Assembly (NCBI GenBank): GCA_019914945.1
Contig: CM034103.1
Coordinates: 9,052,001-9,116,000, forward strand
DNA: 64,000 nt
Source: Typha latifolia
Taxonomy: Eukaryota > Streptophyta > Magnoliopsida > Poales > Typhaceae
Reading direction: 5' to 3'
Under the pieces are notes generated by a model. That model did not search any database. It was not told where the DNA came from and saw nothing but the letters and a program-made list of their open reading frames with translations. Of this stretch, positions 13,201 through 24,880 are shown piece after piece (the stretch's first letter is position 1; each line of letters opens with the position of its first letter). Made by a program: the position numbers and the translations under genes.

Positions 13201-16200
13201 GCCAAAGACCCAAAAACACTTTTAAATATTCTAAATATTTTATTAAAAAATATGTTAAATACGTGCTAGTGACGCAAGGCCATGCCACTGGCACGTAAGT
13301 TCACGTTGATGGTGATAAGGCCATTGTTGGACACGATTACATAAAAGAGGGCAAACAAGTGTTGCAATATAGGAAAAAGCTCAAATGATGTAATTTTAAG
13401 TAGATTTCTCTCAACTCCCATGTATGTGCTTATATAATTTAGTCAGAGTCCTAGTAGATTAAAATTTATTTAATTAGCTAAATCTAGTACTGCATAGTTT
13501 CTAAAAAATATTCAAAAGATATTCATTTGACGTCCAATATTATGAAACTAGGTGGAGAAGATTGGTAGCATCGTGATCTAAAACTTTTGTATTCTAGTAA
13601 ACTAGAGAATTAATCTGAGAAAGTTACGGAGACTATTTCGCCCTTAAGGCAAGTTCTAGTAAAGTCAAGTAAGTTTTTGAAACAAGTTCTAGTTAAGTCA
13701 AGTAAGCTCTTAAGGCAAATACTAGTACAAGTCAGTTTAGGATTAGCCTCTATATATATATATATATGTGGAGTGCAGCCCTAATTGAGTTATGTATTCA
13801 TCAAGAATTATTTGGCTCAAGCCTTGTTGCCTTCTACTCTCTCCTATCTCAACTTAGCCGTCGGCCTCAACATCTCCCTCCTCTCTCTTATCAACCACCG
13901 CTACCTCTCCTGTCGAAACAATCTCCTCTTGCTTATAATATCCGTCGTCAGCCACACCAGCCTTATCCCTAAGGGCTGGCTTCTTCTCCCTCATATCTTC
14001 TTTCTCTCGGTTATCCTTCAATTTGCATTACTGCCCAAAACACATCTTTGACCTTCAGCCATTAATTAATTTATATCTCTAGATCTAATTACAAAAACCT
14101 TGATATCTTAAATTTGTTGAAGAGCTCTCTTCAAGTGCAACAATATATCCAAATTTCAAAAGAATCCAACGGGTGGATCTGACGGAACCCTCAAGAGGTC
14201 CATCATTAAATCTATCCAGAAACTATTTTGACCTAATTACTACGAGATCCACGATAGTGCAACAAATCAAAGAATCATCTCAACTATTGGAGTCACCAAC
14301 AGAGATGAGTCAACCTGCACTATTTAGGACTCAATCTCCACCTCGTCCGCGAGATCCATTAGAAAACCATGCGAAGCTATCGCAATTCATGGCGAGTATG
14401 GCATACATGATGGCAATGCTGCATGCAACCATGATGGAAGTGTTGCGTTGACTTCTTGTGGCCCCACATGAACCCATTATCGACTACTCAACCCACCTTA
14501 GTGCCACACTGACCCGACCAAGTGGCACCATCAACCCAGATCAAGCCATTTTCCCAATGGCAAATCCTGTGTTGGTTGTGGCCCGTGGAATGCCACCACC
14601 CTTGCTACCTTTCCAGACTAGCATGCCACCGCCACCAATCAACTAGCCACAGGCCAAAGAGCGGCCACCACTAGCCGAGTCGGCCAATTATGAGCCATTC
14701 CTAACCACACCAGTAATCCACCACTTTGAGGAGAGCGATCCATGGGCAGAATATCTAATCGCACCTTGGGAAAGAACCACATCACCAATTGCCACCTGAG
14801 CCACCAATCATTGAAGATTTGAAAGACTTCAAGGATTTGATGCCTCAACGGCTCCTATGGTCATGACTGCCTACTAAGGTCTTTTCTCGATCTAATCACT
14901 CGCCTCCTTTGATCCCTAATGTGCCAAAGCCCCAACCAGCTAGCCTGCACACGTGGCCTAGGCCAAACTCGAGTCTACCTTGGAGTGCGGGTGCATTTAG
15001 TCCCAACTTTGGACTCGGTGATTGAGCACCAACCAAGACGGGCCACCTTGGGCTACACTTGGCCAGCCATAGCCTCAACCATAAGTCTTGCACTCTTGGA
15101 CTTGACTCAGAGGTTAGAGGAAATGATTCGACAACTACGAAAGGTTTAAAAACCATTATGGACACCTTGAGAATAAGTGTGGTCATAAGCGTGATGGATC
15201 ACATTGAGCTCAATGAATTGAATCTCTTTATCTTATCTACTTAAATAATTAAGTTAAAGTCATAGTAGGTTAGAATTTTTAATTAGCTAAATCCAGTTCT
15301 GCGCAGTTTTCAAAAAATATTCAAAAAATATTCATCTAACATTCAAATATTATGAGACTAGTTGGAGAAAATTAGTGACATTATGATCTAGAATTTTTGT
15401 ACGCAACGTGTCTTCAAATTCAGATTCTGTCAGTAGTGAAACCAAAAATTAAACTGAGGAAGATAAAGAGATTGGTTTAGTTAAGTCATGTAAACCCTTA
15501 AAATAAGTTCTGTTAAGTCCAGTAAGCCCTTAAGGCAAATACTAGTATGAGTCAGTTTAGAGTTAGTCTATATATATGTGGAGTGCAACTCTAATGAAAT
15601 TATGCATTCATCAAGAATTATTTGGCTCAAGCCTTGCCGCCCTCTACTCTCTCCCCTATCAACTTGGCCGTTAGCCTCAAAAGCTCCCTCCTCCCTCTTG
15701 TCAACCACCACCGCATCTCTTATCGGAACGGTCTCGTCTTGCTTCTAATCTCTCTCGTCATTCACATCACCCTTGTCTAAAAGGGCTAACCTCCTCTCCC
15801 TCATGTTCTCTTCCCTCAGTTATCCTTCAATTCACATTACTGCCCACAACATATCTCCGATCTTCAGTAAATGTTTGATCTATATCTCTATATTTAACCG
15901 GCTGGACCTTGATATCTTGATTTCGTTAGAATTTTCTTAAAGACGATTACATATCCAAATTTCAAGAGAATCCAACGGGTGGATCTGACGGAACAGCCCT
16001 CGAAACTTTTGTCCTCAATCTATCCAGAAACCTTACAAATTGGATCAAGCTGGTTTGTATCGAGCTTGTTCTCTCAACCTCACATAGTCTATTAAAAATT
16101 TGAAAAAAATGACAAGTTTTCTCCCACCAAGTATAATAAGGAAAAAACTAGGCTCTTCCGGCTTTTAGCTGGACAATATATCCTACTATATAAGCCATCT

Positions 16201-19200
16201 TGATTTGCACTATGTGGTAAGGTTGATAAGAAGCTCAGTGCTCAGAGCTTCTCAAAGCCCATTCACTGTACATCATTTCAACCCAAATTTAGAAGGAAGG
16301 TGTTCACTTCTTTTCTGATATCTTTTATTATTGCTTTAATGGTTTCTATTTTATACTAATCGGTCAACTAAAGTTTTCTCCTTTTTTTGCAATCTGTTCT
16401 TCTTTTCCTTTTAACATAGTCTCTCTAGGACTTCAAAGTACTTCAAGCACTGCAACAATGGGATATGTTTAAGAAAGTTGATCTCACTCAATTCAGAAGG
16501 GGAACTAAGCTGTAGGAGATGATGTCCCCTTAGATTTTTCAAATAGGGGAACCAAGCTCTCACATTCTTGCTTCAATTGATAGTCCATTTATACCAGACA
16601 TTCGACTGAAGTTTTCCATCCTCATCTTTTGTGCTTGCAACTTTAATTGGTTAAAGTTTTAGATCGCTCATCTTATCTTTGCTATTTAAAGATCCAACTT
16701 CATTTACTTGTCAGATTTTCTTATTCTATGTCAAATATTAAAGTTTACAGAAAGTAATATACTTTGTTTATCTAGCTTATCTACCAAATCAATCTGATCT
16801 CTAGTTCAGGACCCCATTTGCTAGCTTCATAAATAATTTCAGTATCTTCACGAGCAAGATCACATAGTTCATTACAAGCTTGTTCACATGCTTCTAAAGC
16901 CACATGATCAGGTGCATTTTTCCTCAAGGGTGTTAAAAACTAAGTGTTTTTCATTTCTCTATCATTATAAAAAAAAGACCCAATAGATTATATTACTTAT
17001 GGAATTCAAACCCAAACATGATTTCTGATTAATTATTTTGCTCACTGCCCATTGCTCTTTATTGTTTTTCTATTCATATAGATTTCCGTCCTCATACCCT
17101 TTGTCAATATATTATGCCCAACAATGGCAGTGCCGGCCGGCACTTACTATGTCGACAGCGTACTAGCACGTGGCACAAGGGATGCCGCACGGCATCCCTC
17201 CTAATAGCTTCGCCACTTGCCATCGATCTCATTGTTGAACTTGCTGTCGCCACTCGCCATCACTGTTTGCTGCCACATTGGGTGCCCTATCCTAGGGAGG
17301 AAGAAAGGGGGTCCGCAATTTAAGTTTTTAATCAACTGACCCAACTCGACCCACCTATCTCTCCCCTTCTTCCTCCTTAGGCTAGGGCACCCGACACGAG
17401 TGTGAGCAGCGACAAGCAATGATAGTGAGCACCGAGCAGTGATGGTGAGCTGTGAAGGGTAAAAATGAGTAGTCTCCTTTATCTTTTTCTCTCCCTCTCT
17501 TGCGGAGCCGGTAGTCGACTCGATCCATGCCTGTGGTACAACCATCCTTGATTATACTTATTCTCATATCTTGGATTTACATACGGACTTATATTGTAAT
17601 AATGAAATTTGGCACATCAAATTTATTTATCATGAACATTAGTAAGCTTGCCCCACTTACAATCCAAAATGATCATATTAAAATATTTGGACCAGATAAA
17701 GATCATGGAATACTCCAATTAGAACTCAATAAGAATCTATAGGCCAAGTACGCTAAGTTTGAGTTGAACACAACTTCATTACACAGCCACTTGAAGTAAA
17801 AGCAGCAAGCTACATGAATGAAATTCAGAAACTTCTGGACAATGGTCATACATTCTTCACTGCAAAGCTCTAATGCCTAAAGAGATGGAAAAAGAATAGA
17901 AGTGAAAAAGGAGCAGAAAAGAATCACATGAAATTATCAAAGTAAATGTTAATAGTGAGAGAGATTAAATGCATCACCACATCAGACAAGTAGGAGACAA
18001 TATAGGGAAAAAAGGGCTCCCCTTCCCATCCGAATAGCTTCCAAATACTCCTTGATAATAAACAGAAAGAAGTTTACAAGACCTCGGAAAGGGTTTTACA
18101 GTTATTTTCTTCTTTTATTGCTACAGATGGAAGACATACTCAAAAAAGGAGATTCCGATGGGTTTAAACAAAACTTATAATGACTTATAGAAGTTTAGTC
18201 ATCTATGATCGATTTATTCCGTAGTGATTGATCTGGGCACCTGGGTTCCAGTGGATGAAGATCTGATCCCTAAGTACCACAATGAATATCATTCAGAAGA
18301 GGAACCTTATGAAGATCGTATCTATTGTATCAGAAAATGAAAGGTTACAAGCTGTTCAAACAGGCATCCAACATTGGTATTGAACAGATTCTAAACTTCC
18401 AGCATGTTTTCCCTTCCTTTCCAGGTTTTCACTCTATATTCATTTCAGCAGTTGACAAGCAAGTGCAAAAAACAAACCTGATCTAAACTAGTGAAATTTC
18501 TGATTTTGGCATGAAGCAAAATCAGTTCACATACTGATTTCTTAGAACCAGATCTCAACATATTGCCACATGATGAGTAATAAACAAGAAACAAAAGAAT
18601 TATGCAAATTGATGCCTTTCACAGCATTTATTAAACCAATCACCTTGCATTGCTGACCTGTGAAAATTTGATAAAGAAAACATCAGTGTAAGGCTCGCAT
18701 TCCTCCGCATCCATGGGTTTGCACCTGGAAAAGTGCATGTGAGTAAAAAAAAGGAAGTTATAGAGATGAACAATAAAAAGAGAATTAAGTGATTTATTCC
18801 ATGAACTGACATCAAAGAACATCAACTAGTAAGGTCTATGACTTCGAAGGGTTTTCTATCATATCTAAAAAATCAATAATTTGGCCAATCTGTATCTATA
18901 TTTGTTTAAGATCCGTCCATATTTGATCTATATCCGTTTAATATTTGTATCTGAATCCGTACCTACCCAATCTATATCTATATTTGATATGTATTTGTTT
19001 AATATGGATCCTGATGTAAGTTGAGCATTATCCAATCCTTATTCATTTTGTTTTCACCCATACTGTAGCATGTCCACTTCTCCCACTAGGTGGCAACTTA
19101 ACAAGACCCGACTTTTTCTCCTCCTTGAAAGCATCACTGCGCCACCAAGGTTCCAAAAATCGGTATCGGGATCGAAATCGGCCGTCCGGAAAAATGATGC

Positions 19201-22200
19201 ATATCGGTCGTATCGGCCGCCTTATCAGATCAGACTATTTTAATTAAATAAAATTCTAAATATTATTTTAAAATGTTGAGAAATTTCTAAAAATTATAAA
19301 AAAATAAGAAATAATAATTACTCACATATAAAGCCTAAAAAGTAAAAATCTCTCTTCCTCCCTCTAACTATTAGTCTAACCTATCCCACTCTTTCCTTCG
19401 CTCTCTTTCTTTTTATCTTTTCCTTTCTCTTTCCCTCACTCAGACACACACTCTCTCTCTCCCCCCGACTCTCTCTTCCTCTTTACCTCGGCTGCTGTCA
19501 GCAGCGATAGCTACTGTCAGGCCTAGCCGATCCCGATCCGTTTCGGCCGATCCCACTTGGGATCTGCCGAAATTGAAAACTATGGTTGCCACTCTTGTTA
19601 CCCCTCCTCATCATTATCCAAAACCAATATGAATCTAAAGAGGATGCCTTCCAAATCCCGTCTGTTTGGGCCAACAACCTCAAGTTCAAGTTCGACCTGA
19701 TTTGGTCCGTTATCGACCAGCTCCCCTTCGCTGTCATGGACACTGAATACCTCGGTGTTGTCTTCTGCCCTAAGAAGCACTCCTTTCTCCTCTCCTTGTT
19801 CGATCGCTACAACCTTCTCAAGTCCAATGTCAATGACCTCAAGCTTATCTAGATCAAGCTCACACTTTTCGATCCTGACATCAACCTTTGCTACATCTAG
19901 AATTTCAATTTCCACAAGTTTGACACTCGTTGTGACTGCCACAAGCTAAACTCGATTGAGCTCCTCAAGTCCATCGGCGACTTCGACTTCCACAAGATCC
20001 AAGCCACAGGGATTGACTCCCGCCGGTTCATCAAGTTGACGATGCCGTTAGGAGAGAATGCCCAAGGCCTTTGAACTCCCTATTGCCACCAAACAACACC
20101 TTGACCCATTACACTCGACTGAAGCCCCACCCCACCCCGTTATTTCATGGGCTAGTGGACAGTAATAGGATAGAATATTTCAACCTGGTCCGGCCTTTCC
20201 GATGATCACCTCTATGTATTGACATAAATATATACATATATGAACTATGTATCTTAAATGTATTGTATACTTGTTTGTAAAATTTGCTGTATCAGCAAAT
20301 CTGTATCATATTATTATCCTGTAATTATATGCATGCTTCATTGACGCCAACCATCCATCCAATTAACCATTTGAACCTTATTCATGGATGGCAATAATCA
20401 TAAGTTAGGGATTACCTTTGGATTCCTAAATTATTAACTTGTGTATTAGCAGTCCTTGTTAGCAGTCATGCTAACAATAGTGGAAAAGTATATTTGAAAT
20501 TAGCTGTTACAATAAAGTTTCTCATGTATACAGGTGGATCTACCACCTGATGGATGAAGAAAACTGGTGTTTCAGATCTGTCTTTGCTATTTACTTATTA
20601 TCTATTGCCATTTTATATTTTTGCCCATTGTTTAGCTCATTCAGACTAGTGGTTGTTGGCATGCATACTATTATGCAAGCCATATGGAAAGTACTGTGCT
20701 AATTCTGTTGAGGCCAATTACGGAATTCAGCGCTTCATTGATCGATGCAAATAAAATTTGCTTCAAAGAAACTTCAAGTTACTAGGAGATGAAAGAAAGA
20801 TTAAATCTCTTAATTCAACAAGAAGTGGTATAATATAAAAATAACTGCTGTTTTAATAGAAAGCCACCAATAGATCAACCTATTGTAAAGTCGAAACCTT
20901 AATTCTAAGTGCCCTTAAAAGAAGGAGAATCTACCTAGCTACGGGGACAAAAAGAGAAGACTGAATAAAAATAAGGTCTGATTGGCTTCAAATATAACCA
21001 AATACGAATATGAACCAAATCTTTAATTAAAAAGTATAATGCTCAGGAAGTAAAGGACTATTTAAACAGATATGAATACGAACCAAATTGTTTAATGTAG
21101 TTTTCATATAAGTGCTTCAATCATGGAATGCAAGATGATATCAAAAGAAAATTTATATATATCAGTTACAGCAACTACTAGACATAACGCTACAGAGGTC
21201 CAAAATACTGAAAGTTTGATTATCAATAAATACATCTGCACTAATTAAGCTGGCCACAATAACATATCAATATGAATTTGCCAACTTAATCATATTTTAG
21301 AGAATTTGTATGTGTGTCTCAATCATATTTTTGTGAAGCAACCTATCTGCTCATGGAAGGGAAATATGATGCCTAGGTGTGAAAATCCAAGGTTCAAAAG
21401 AAGATGGAGAGTGGAAGAAATAAAAAAAATTGAGAAATAAAGATAAAATTAAAAAATCAGAGTTCACCGAAATTAAATCTGCGTCACCAGAAGAAAAACA
21501 ATGACTATATAGTAAGGAGAGAAAAAGATAAAGAAAGAATGAAAGAGAGAGAAAGAGTGAAAGAGAAATTGAGAGAGTTTAGATCGGGTCTAGATCAGGA
21601 TCGGCCAATCTTGTAAATCATGGTATAGACGTAAAATAGAATTCTCACAATCAATGCAAAAAAAATAAATAAATAAAGAAATGGATATCAAAGTCCTAAA
21701 TACCCTCTTCAAGCAAACTCATGATAGAAATTCGTCAAATGAGTAGCAAAGATTAGCAATGAAGAGAGAAAAGAGAACTTGCCTTGGTGAGCGAGGAGAT
21801 GATCTCCTTGGAGAAGGCAAATGCCTTCACCTCGCAATAGGAGTTGGATGTGGAGAAGAGCGCGACAAGGGATAGAATTGGCGTGATTGAAGATAGCAGA
21901 AGAGGAGGTGGAGGAGGAGACTGCTCGAGTTGGGATTTGGAAATGGCTTTGCAGGAAGGAGGCGGTCTAGTCACCACCGTAGCTTGAAATGCCATCACCG
22001 TCTCCAATTATTTAATGGGTCGAGTAGGGTTTATTATTTACTAAGTTATATTATAGTATGCAGGTAGACAAATATCTACTATCTGTATTCATGTTTGGAA
22101 AGGTAGACAAATATTTGCGACTTGTATCTATATCCATATCCAGTTTTTTTATTTCAAAACACTACCTATACGTCAAGTATGTTTTCTTTAAAAACACTAT

Positions 22201-24034
22201 CCAATACATATCCAAAAATATGCAAAGAGTATTGTACTCGACACGAATACATCAAGAGGATGGAAGAATCTGTGTTCCCTATATTGGCGTAATGTGAAGT
22301 TTTATTTTCAATTAAAGTAAGTTTCAATGTCAATCCCTTCAAAAACTAAAATGTTTGAGTATAATGCTTTTCACAAAAGAACGACCCAGAACCAAGGTTG
22401 AAACTAGAAACCTTACTAGTTTTGACCTTGAACAGCTAAGCTCATTTTCTGCCTCAGATAGTCCTTCCCCAGTAACGTAGTCCTTCATCCAATTAGGATC
22501 TTGTGCAGCCCTCCTTCCTCTTATATCGGCTCCTTCTTCATTTACCTGACTTGCTGTTGAATTCTCTGTTGCTTGATTTTCTTCATTTACTGCTCACTCT
22601 ACTTCCCCACTGCTTTCACTATTTATTTCCTCCCTTTCTTCTACTTCTGCCTCATGTGTTTCATTCTCATCATCACCCCACTCAAGATCAGCTATATTTT
22701 CTCTTCTAGCTGGTATCCCACTCCCATTTTCTGTTTTCTTCAAACACTACGTTTCTGCTGGTAAGCACCTTCTTAGACAATGGATCATACAACCGAGATG
22801 TTCTAACCCGCATTGATTAGTTCCTCCTACTCTGTATTATCAAAGAAGACTAGTAATAGACCTAATTCAAATCCAAATTCACCATGTGTCCTCAGTTCTA
22901 AACAACTTACTAAGGGGCAGGCTTCTACCTTAAAACTTACCTATTTAGATATAAAAATCTTGGTCAGTTTGATTGGATAATTAAAGTATTGTTCATATTT
23001 ATGCTTGAAGATTTCTCACCCTTCTCTTGGCAATCATTTCGAACTCAACAATCTAAAACTTTGAATTTGAAAAAGAAGCAAACAAATAAGTGAAAACCAA
23101 CTGGAGAAAAACTCCTATTAGCCTGTCACTAGAACTTAGAAGTTAGAACTGCACATTTAAGCAGGAGATCAATTGCAATGCGCCCATTGCAAGGACGTTA
23201 GAAACTCTTTTCAACATTGGTCTTACAGATAACAGAGGATCCTACGCTATTGGATTTGAACTTTTGAACTCTCTCCAATATCTACCTCAAATTGTCTCCC
23301 TAATGTAACACTTCCTGTCTATTCCTTATTTCCTTGATCATGACTTTTATTTTTTATTCAAATTTACCAAAGAGATACAGTTCATTCTCGTTCTCGACAT
23401 AGTGTGACACTGCTAGGCTGGACCTTGGATCCTTGGAGGTACAGCGACAGTCATTTTTTCATGAGACCATGTCTTAGGACAGACTATATTTCTGAAAAGC
23501 CCCTTTTTCATCTCCATGTGATATTTTGAAGTTAGAATTCACTGTTTCACAATGGGCAAATTAAAGTGTCCATATAATATTAATTAGAAACTAACCAACA
23601 ATAATTACAGACTTTGATCATTGACTATATTATTTAGCACGATCAACCAAAGCGACTATAAGCAAGATTACATTTCAATACTTTATTAAACAAAGATCAT
23701 ACACTAATATTATAAACAGAAGATGCTCAATAGCTACTTACTCTTCGACAGGTCCATAAGATCCGAACAACTTCATGAGCTCGTCGCCGCATCCCAATGA
23801 GGGCACGTTTCTCACGATCAAATACCTGCAACAGAAAACAACAAAAGAAATAAATTGTTTCCATCAACCATCGAGAATCAAATATAAAGAAATAAAAGAG
23901 TAATTTTACAGCACATCAGAGCTTCGTTTCTTCTCTTCGACCGAAGGAAAGGGATTTTGAGACTCGACTTACTTGGATTCGTCGCATACAGTGTAGACGC
24001 GGACGGCGGCAGGCTCGTCTCTGTCTCGCGGCAT
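10227..24034 (-). CDS. RBM48: RNA-binding protein 48 (RBM48), minor-spliceosome factor; eight exons with one frame break
   Basis: Exons on the minus strand: 24034-23973, 23826-23742, 18724-18644, 11267-11128, 10959-10869, 10658-10592, 10444-10382, 10304-10227. All introns are GT-AG. Recognisable parts in order: [23 protein letters not shown]-like [75 protein letters not shown]; a Ser/Gln-rich linker; and the C-terminus [13 protein letters not shown]. This is the RRM of RBM48, which with ARMC7 assists U12-type intron splicing in the nucleus. Exons total 667 nt. Exon 2 is 85 nt where 84 is needed, because the start of the exon reads TATTTTG rather than TATTTG. Without that base the product is 221 aa, a normal plant length. 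Introns 2 and 3 (5.0 and 7.4 kb) are swollen by repeats. The extra base is either a homopolymer error or a true frameshift. Confidence 0.87.
11711..11969. mobile_element. MITE with long terminal inverted repeats
   Basis: The ends are inverted copies of GGGATGATTCCACTTAAA. Similarity between the arms continues inwards with gaps for roughly 80 bp (an AACTATTATT block and an ATGC...CTCTCTGAA block on both sides). The element is 259 bp and flanked by A runs (nine before, seven after), so the target duplication may be an A tract. It has no coding capacity and lies in RBM48 intron 3. The superfamily is not determined. Confidence 0.8.
11970..13385. other. Intron sequence with a G/C-rich GTGCCGG block
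   Basis: Mostly A/T-rich intron 3 of RBM48. At 12305-12465 there is a dense block of GTGCCGG, GGCATG and GTGTGCC words, echoed at 13262-13310 and again at 17120-17200, so these are probably pieces of one dispersed repeat. No gene or element terminus was recognised. Confidence 0.45.
13386..14223 (+). repeat. 5' LTR of the small LTR element
   Basis: Matches 15192-16031 over its length. A TATA-like run lies at 13751-13768. A tRNA primer site after it is not recognisable. Confidence 0.65.
14224..15191 (+). pseudogene. Gag-like remnant between the LTRs
   Basis: The longest stretch (within 14173-14451) reads into [19 protein letters not shown], and a second near 15085-15149 reads [20 protein letters not shown]. 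Both look like helical gag sequence. Stops and shifts interrupt it, and no zinc knuckle or polymerase is present. Confidence 0.45.
15192..16031 (+). repeat. 3' LTR of the small LTR element
   Basis: Degenerate direct repeat of 13386-14223. Confidence 0.65.
16032..18643. other. Remainder of RBM48 intron 3
   Basis: Unassigned intron sequence. A GC-rich island at 17110-17540 carries GCCGGCC and GGCACGTGGCAC words related to the 12.3-kb block. The reading frames there are short and unconvincing. Confidence 0.45.
19150..19590 (+). repeat. Nonautonomous repeat, copy 1
   Basis: Starts with a TATCGGGATCG/ATCGGCCG-rich end, continues through a pyrimidine-rich CTCTCTTC body (19340-19480), and closes with GATCCGTTTCGGCCGATCCC. 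A similar block in the opposite orientation lies at 21370-21640. Class unknown. Confidence 0.45.
19615..20075 (+). pseudogene. CAF1 (CCR4-NOT deadenylase) pseudogene
   Basis: The + strand translation reads [20 protein letters not shown], then [53 protein letters not shown], and [10 protein letters not shown]. These follow the order of the N-terminal half of plant CCR4-associated factor 1, a DEDD 3' exoribonuclease. The Asp-x-Glu pair (19739-19747) is kept, but TAG stops at 19850-19852 and 19898-19900 break the frame, and the C-terminal half is missing. It is intronless and sits in RBM48 intron 2 on the opposite strand, so it is probably a retrocopy. Confidence 0.75.
21370..21640 (-). repeat. 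Nonautonomous repeat, copy 2 (inverted)
   Basis: Reverse-complement relative of 19150-19590, with the same GATCGGCC-type end and pyrimidine-rich body on the minus strand. The two copies flank the CAF1 pseudogene. Confidence 0.4.
21783..22007 (-). pseudogene. Exon-1-like fragment resembling the chloroplast calcium-sensing receptor CAS
   Basis: The minus-strand frame begins [18 protein letters not shown], has a transit-peptide-like Ser/Pro region, a hydrophobic stretch [16 protein letters not shown], and ends KEIISSLTK. This resembles the N-terminus of CAS, a thylakoid protein, in which an LLSLFASP-type segment precedes IVSSLTE. It ends at AAG followed by GCAAGT, the usual form of a rare GC-AG donor. 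No later CAS exons were found before RBM48 exon 3. It is most likely a captured or relict first exon; the CAS assignment is tentative. Confidence 0.4.
22380..22830 (-). mobile_element. Ty1/copia pol fragment (integrase end to reverse-transcriptase linker)
   Basis: On the minus strand, [20 protein letters not shown] followed by NRKWEWD is the typical end of copia integrase. An acidic linker follows, then [18 protein letters not shown], the usual lead-in to the reverse transcriptase. The frame changes once and stops occur. It is an isolated scrap in RBM48 intron 2. Confidence 0.75.
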
Positions 24035-24880
24035 CGAGAGGTGGCGACGAGGTAGGGGAGAGGAGGGATAACGGGTTGTATGTCGGCCAGCGACCGGAGA
24101 GAATGGGAGCTGTGGCCGGCAACTCGGCGAGGAGGGATTTGGAGCGGATACCGAAGAGGATACAGAATAAGCCAAAAAGAGCGAGAGATGTCGAGCGAAG
24201 GAAGGGGAAGGGAGTCAGGGGAAGAAACATAACTTAGTATATATATATATTTCTACCGTTAGATGAATATCCTACGGTTGATACCTACTACAAGTCATAT
24301 CAAGCCGAACTTGATCGAGCCCGACCACGATCAATCTCGACTCTGAAATTAATTCTGGAGCCAGATGTAAAGAGATCTCATTTACATTTAGATTTGAGCC
24401 GAGCCAAGCTCAAGCCTGACTATTTTGATGGCCCTAGAAGGATCCCAAAGTGCTACCACCCGATCGAATCCAAATCCGAATTCGTGATGAATTAATATTC
24501 AAAGGAAGCGCACTAGAGCAAGATTTGGGTGTGTGGAATGGGGCGACAGAGTTAGAAAAGTGTATGTTGTATACCTAATACTAAATCTTAAAATTCTATC
24601 TTAAGACTCAAATCATACTTAATTATATACAAGCTTATCAATTATAGTTATACTCTACTATACACAAGAGTATATAATTAGCAATCCAGACTATTGTACT
24701 ACTGTAGCTGATAGAAATAACATCCGACACATGCCTTAGCAAATTATGTATATGAATGTAAACTATGCAACTCCTTGTAAGGAACTGGAGAATGGGTTCT
24801 AGCTCTAGATCTGGATTCCCTGATGGCGATTTTGGCCCAGAAAGATTTGGGGAAGAAAAGGTGAAAACTAGTAAACCTAT
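24035..24880. other. Upstream region of RBM48
   Basis: Just upstream of the RBM48 ATG a GC-rich leader extends to about 24230, followed by a TA run at 24237-24250. This is the likely 5' UTR and promoter. The frame of exon 1 stays open upstream to an ATG at 24175, but the start at 24034 matches the family. Beyond 24250 nothing was recognised. Confidence 0.5.

Larger units (their letters stand above)
13386..16031 (+). mobile_element. Small LTR retroelement with a ~1-kb internal region
   Basis: Two direct repeats of about 840 bp (13386-14223 and 15192-16031) begin with TGATG and end near ATCTATCCAGAAAC. They share TATA-type promoter sequence (TCTATATATATA, then GTGGAGTGCA) and the tail ATCCAACGGGTGGATCTGAC. 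They bracket about 970 bp with only gag-like scraps and no polymerase. The LTRs differ at many sites, so the insertion is old. It is related to the LTR at 44088-45015. Exact ends and a target duplication were not resolved. It sits in RBM48 intron 3 on the opposite strand. Confidence 0.7.

Noticed and set aside
17114..17545. Frames on both strands near a GC-rich island in RBM48 intron 3
   Set aside because: No recognisable domain; they overlap and resemble the dispersed GTGCCGG repeat.
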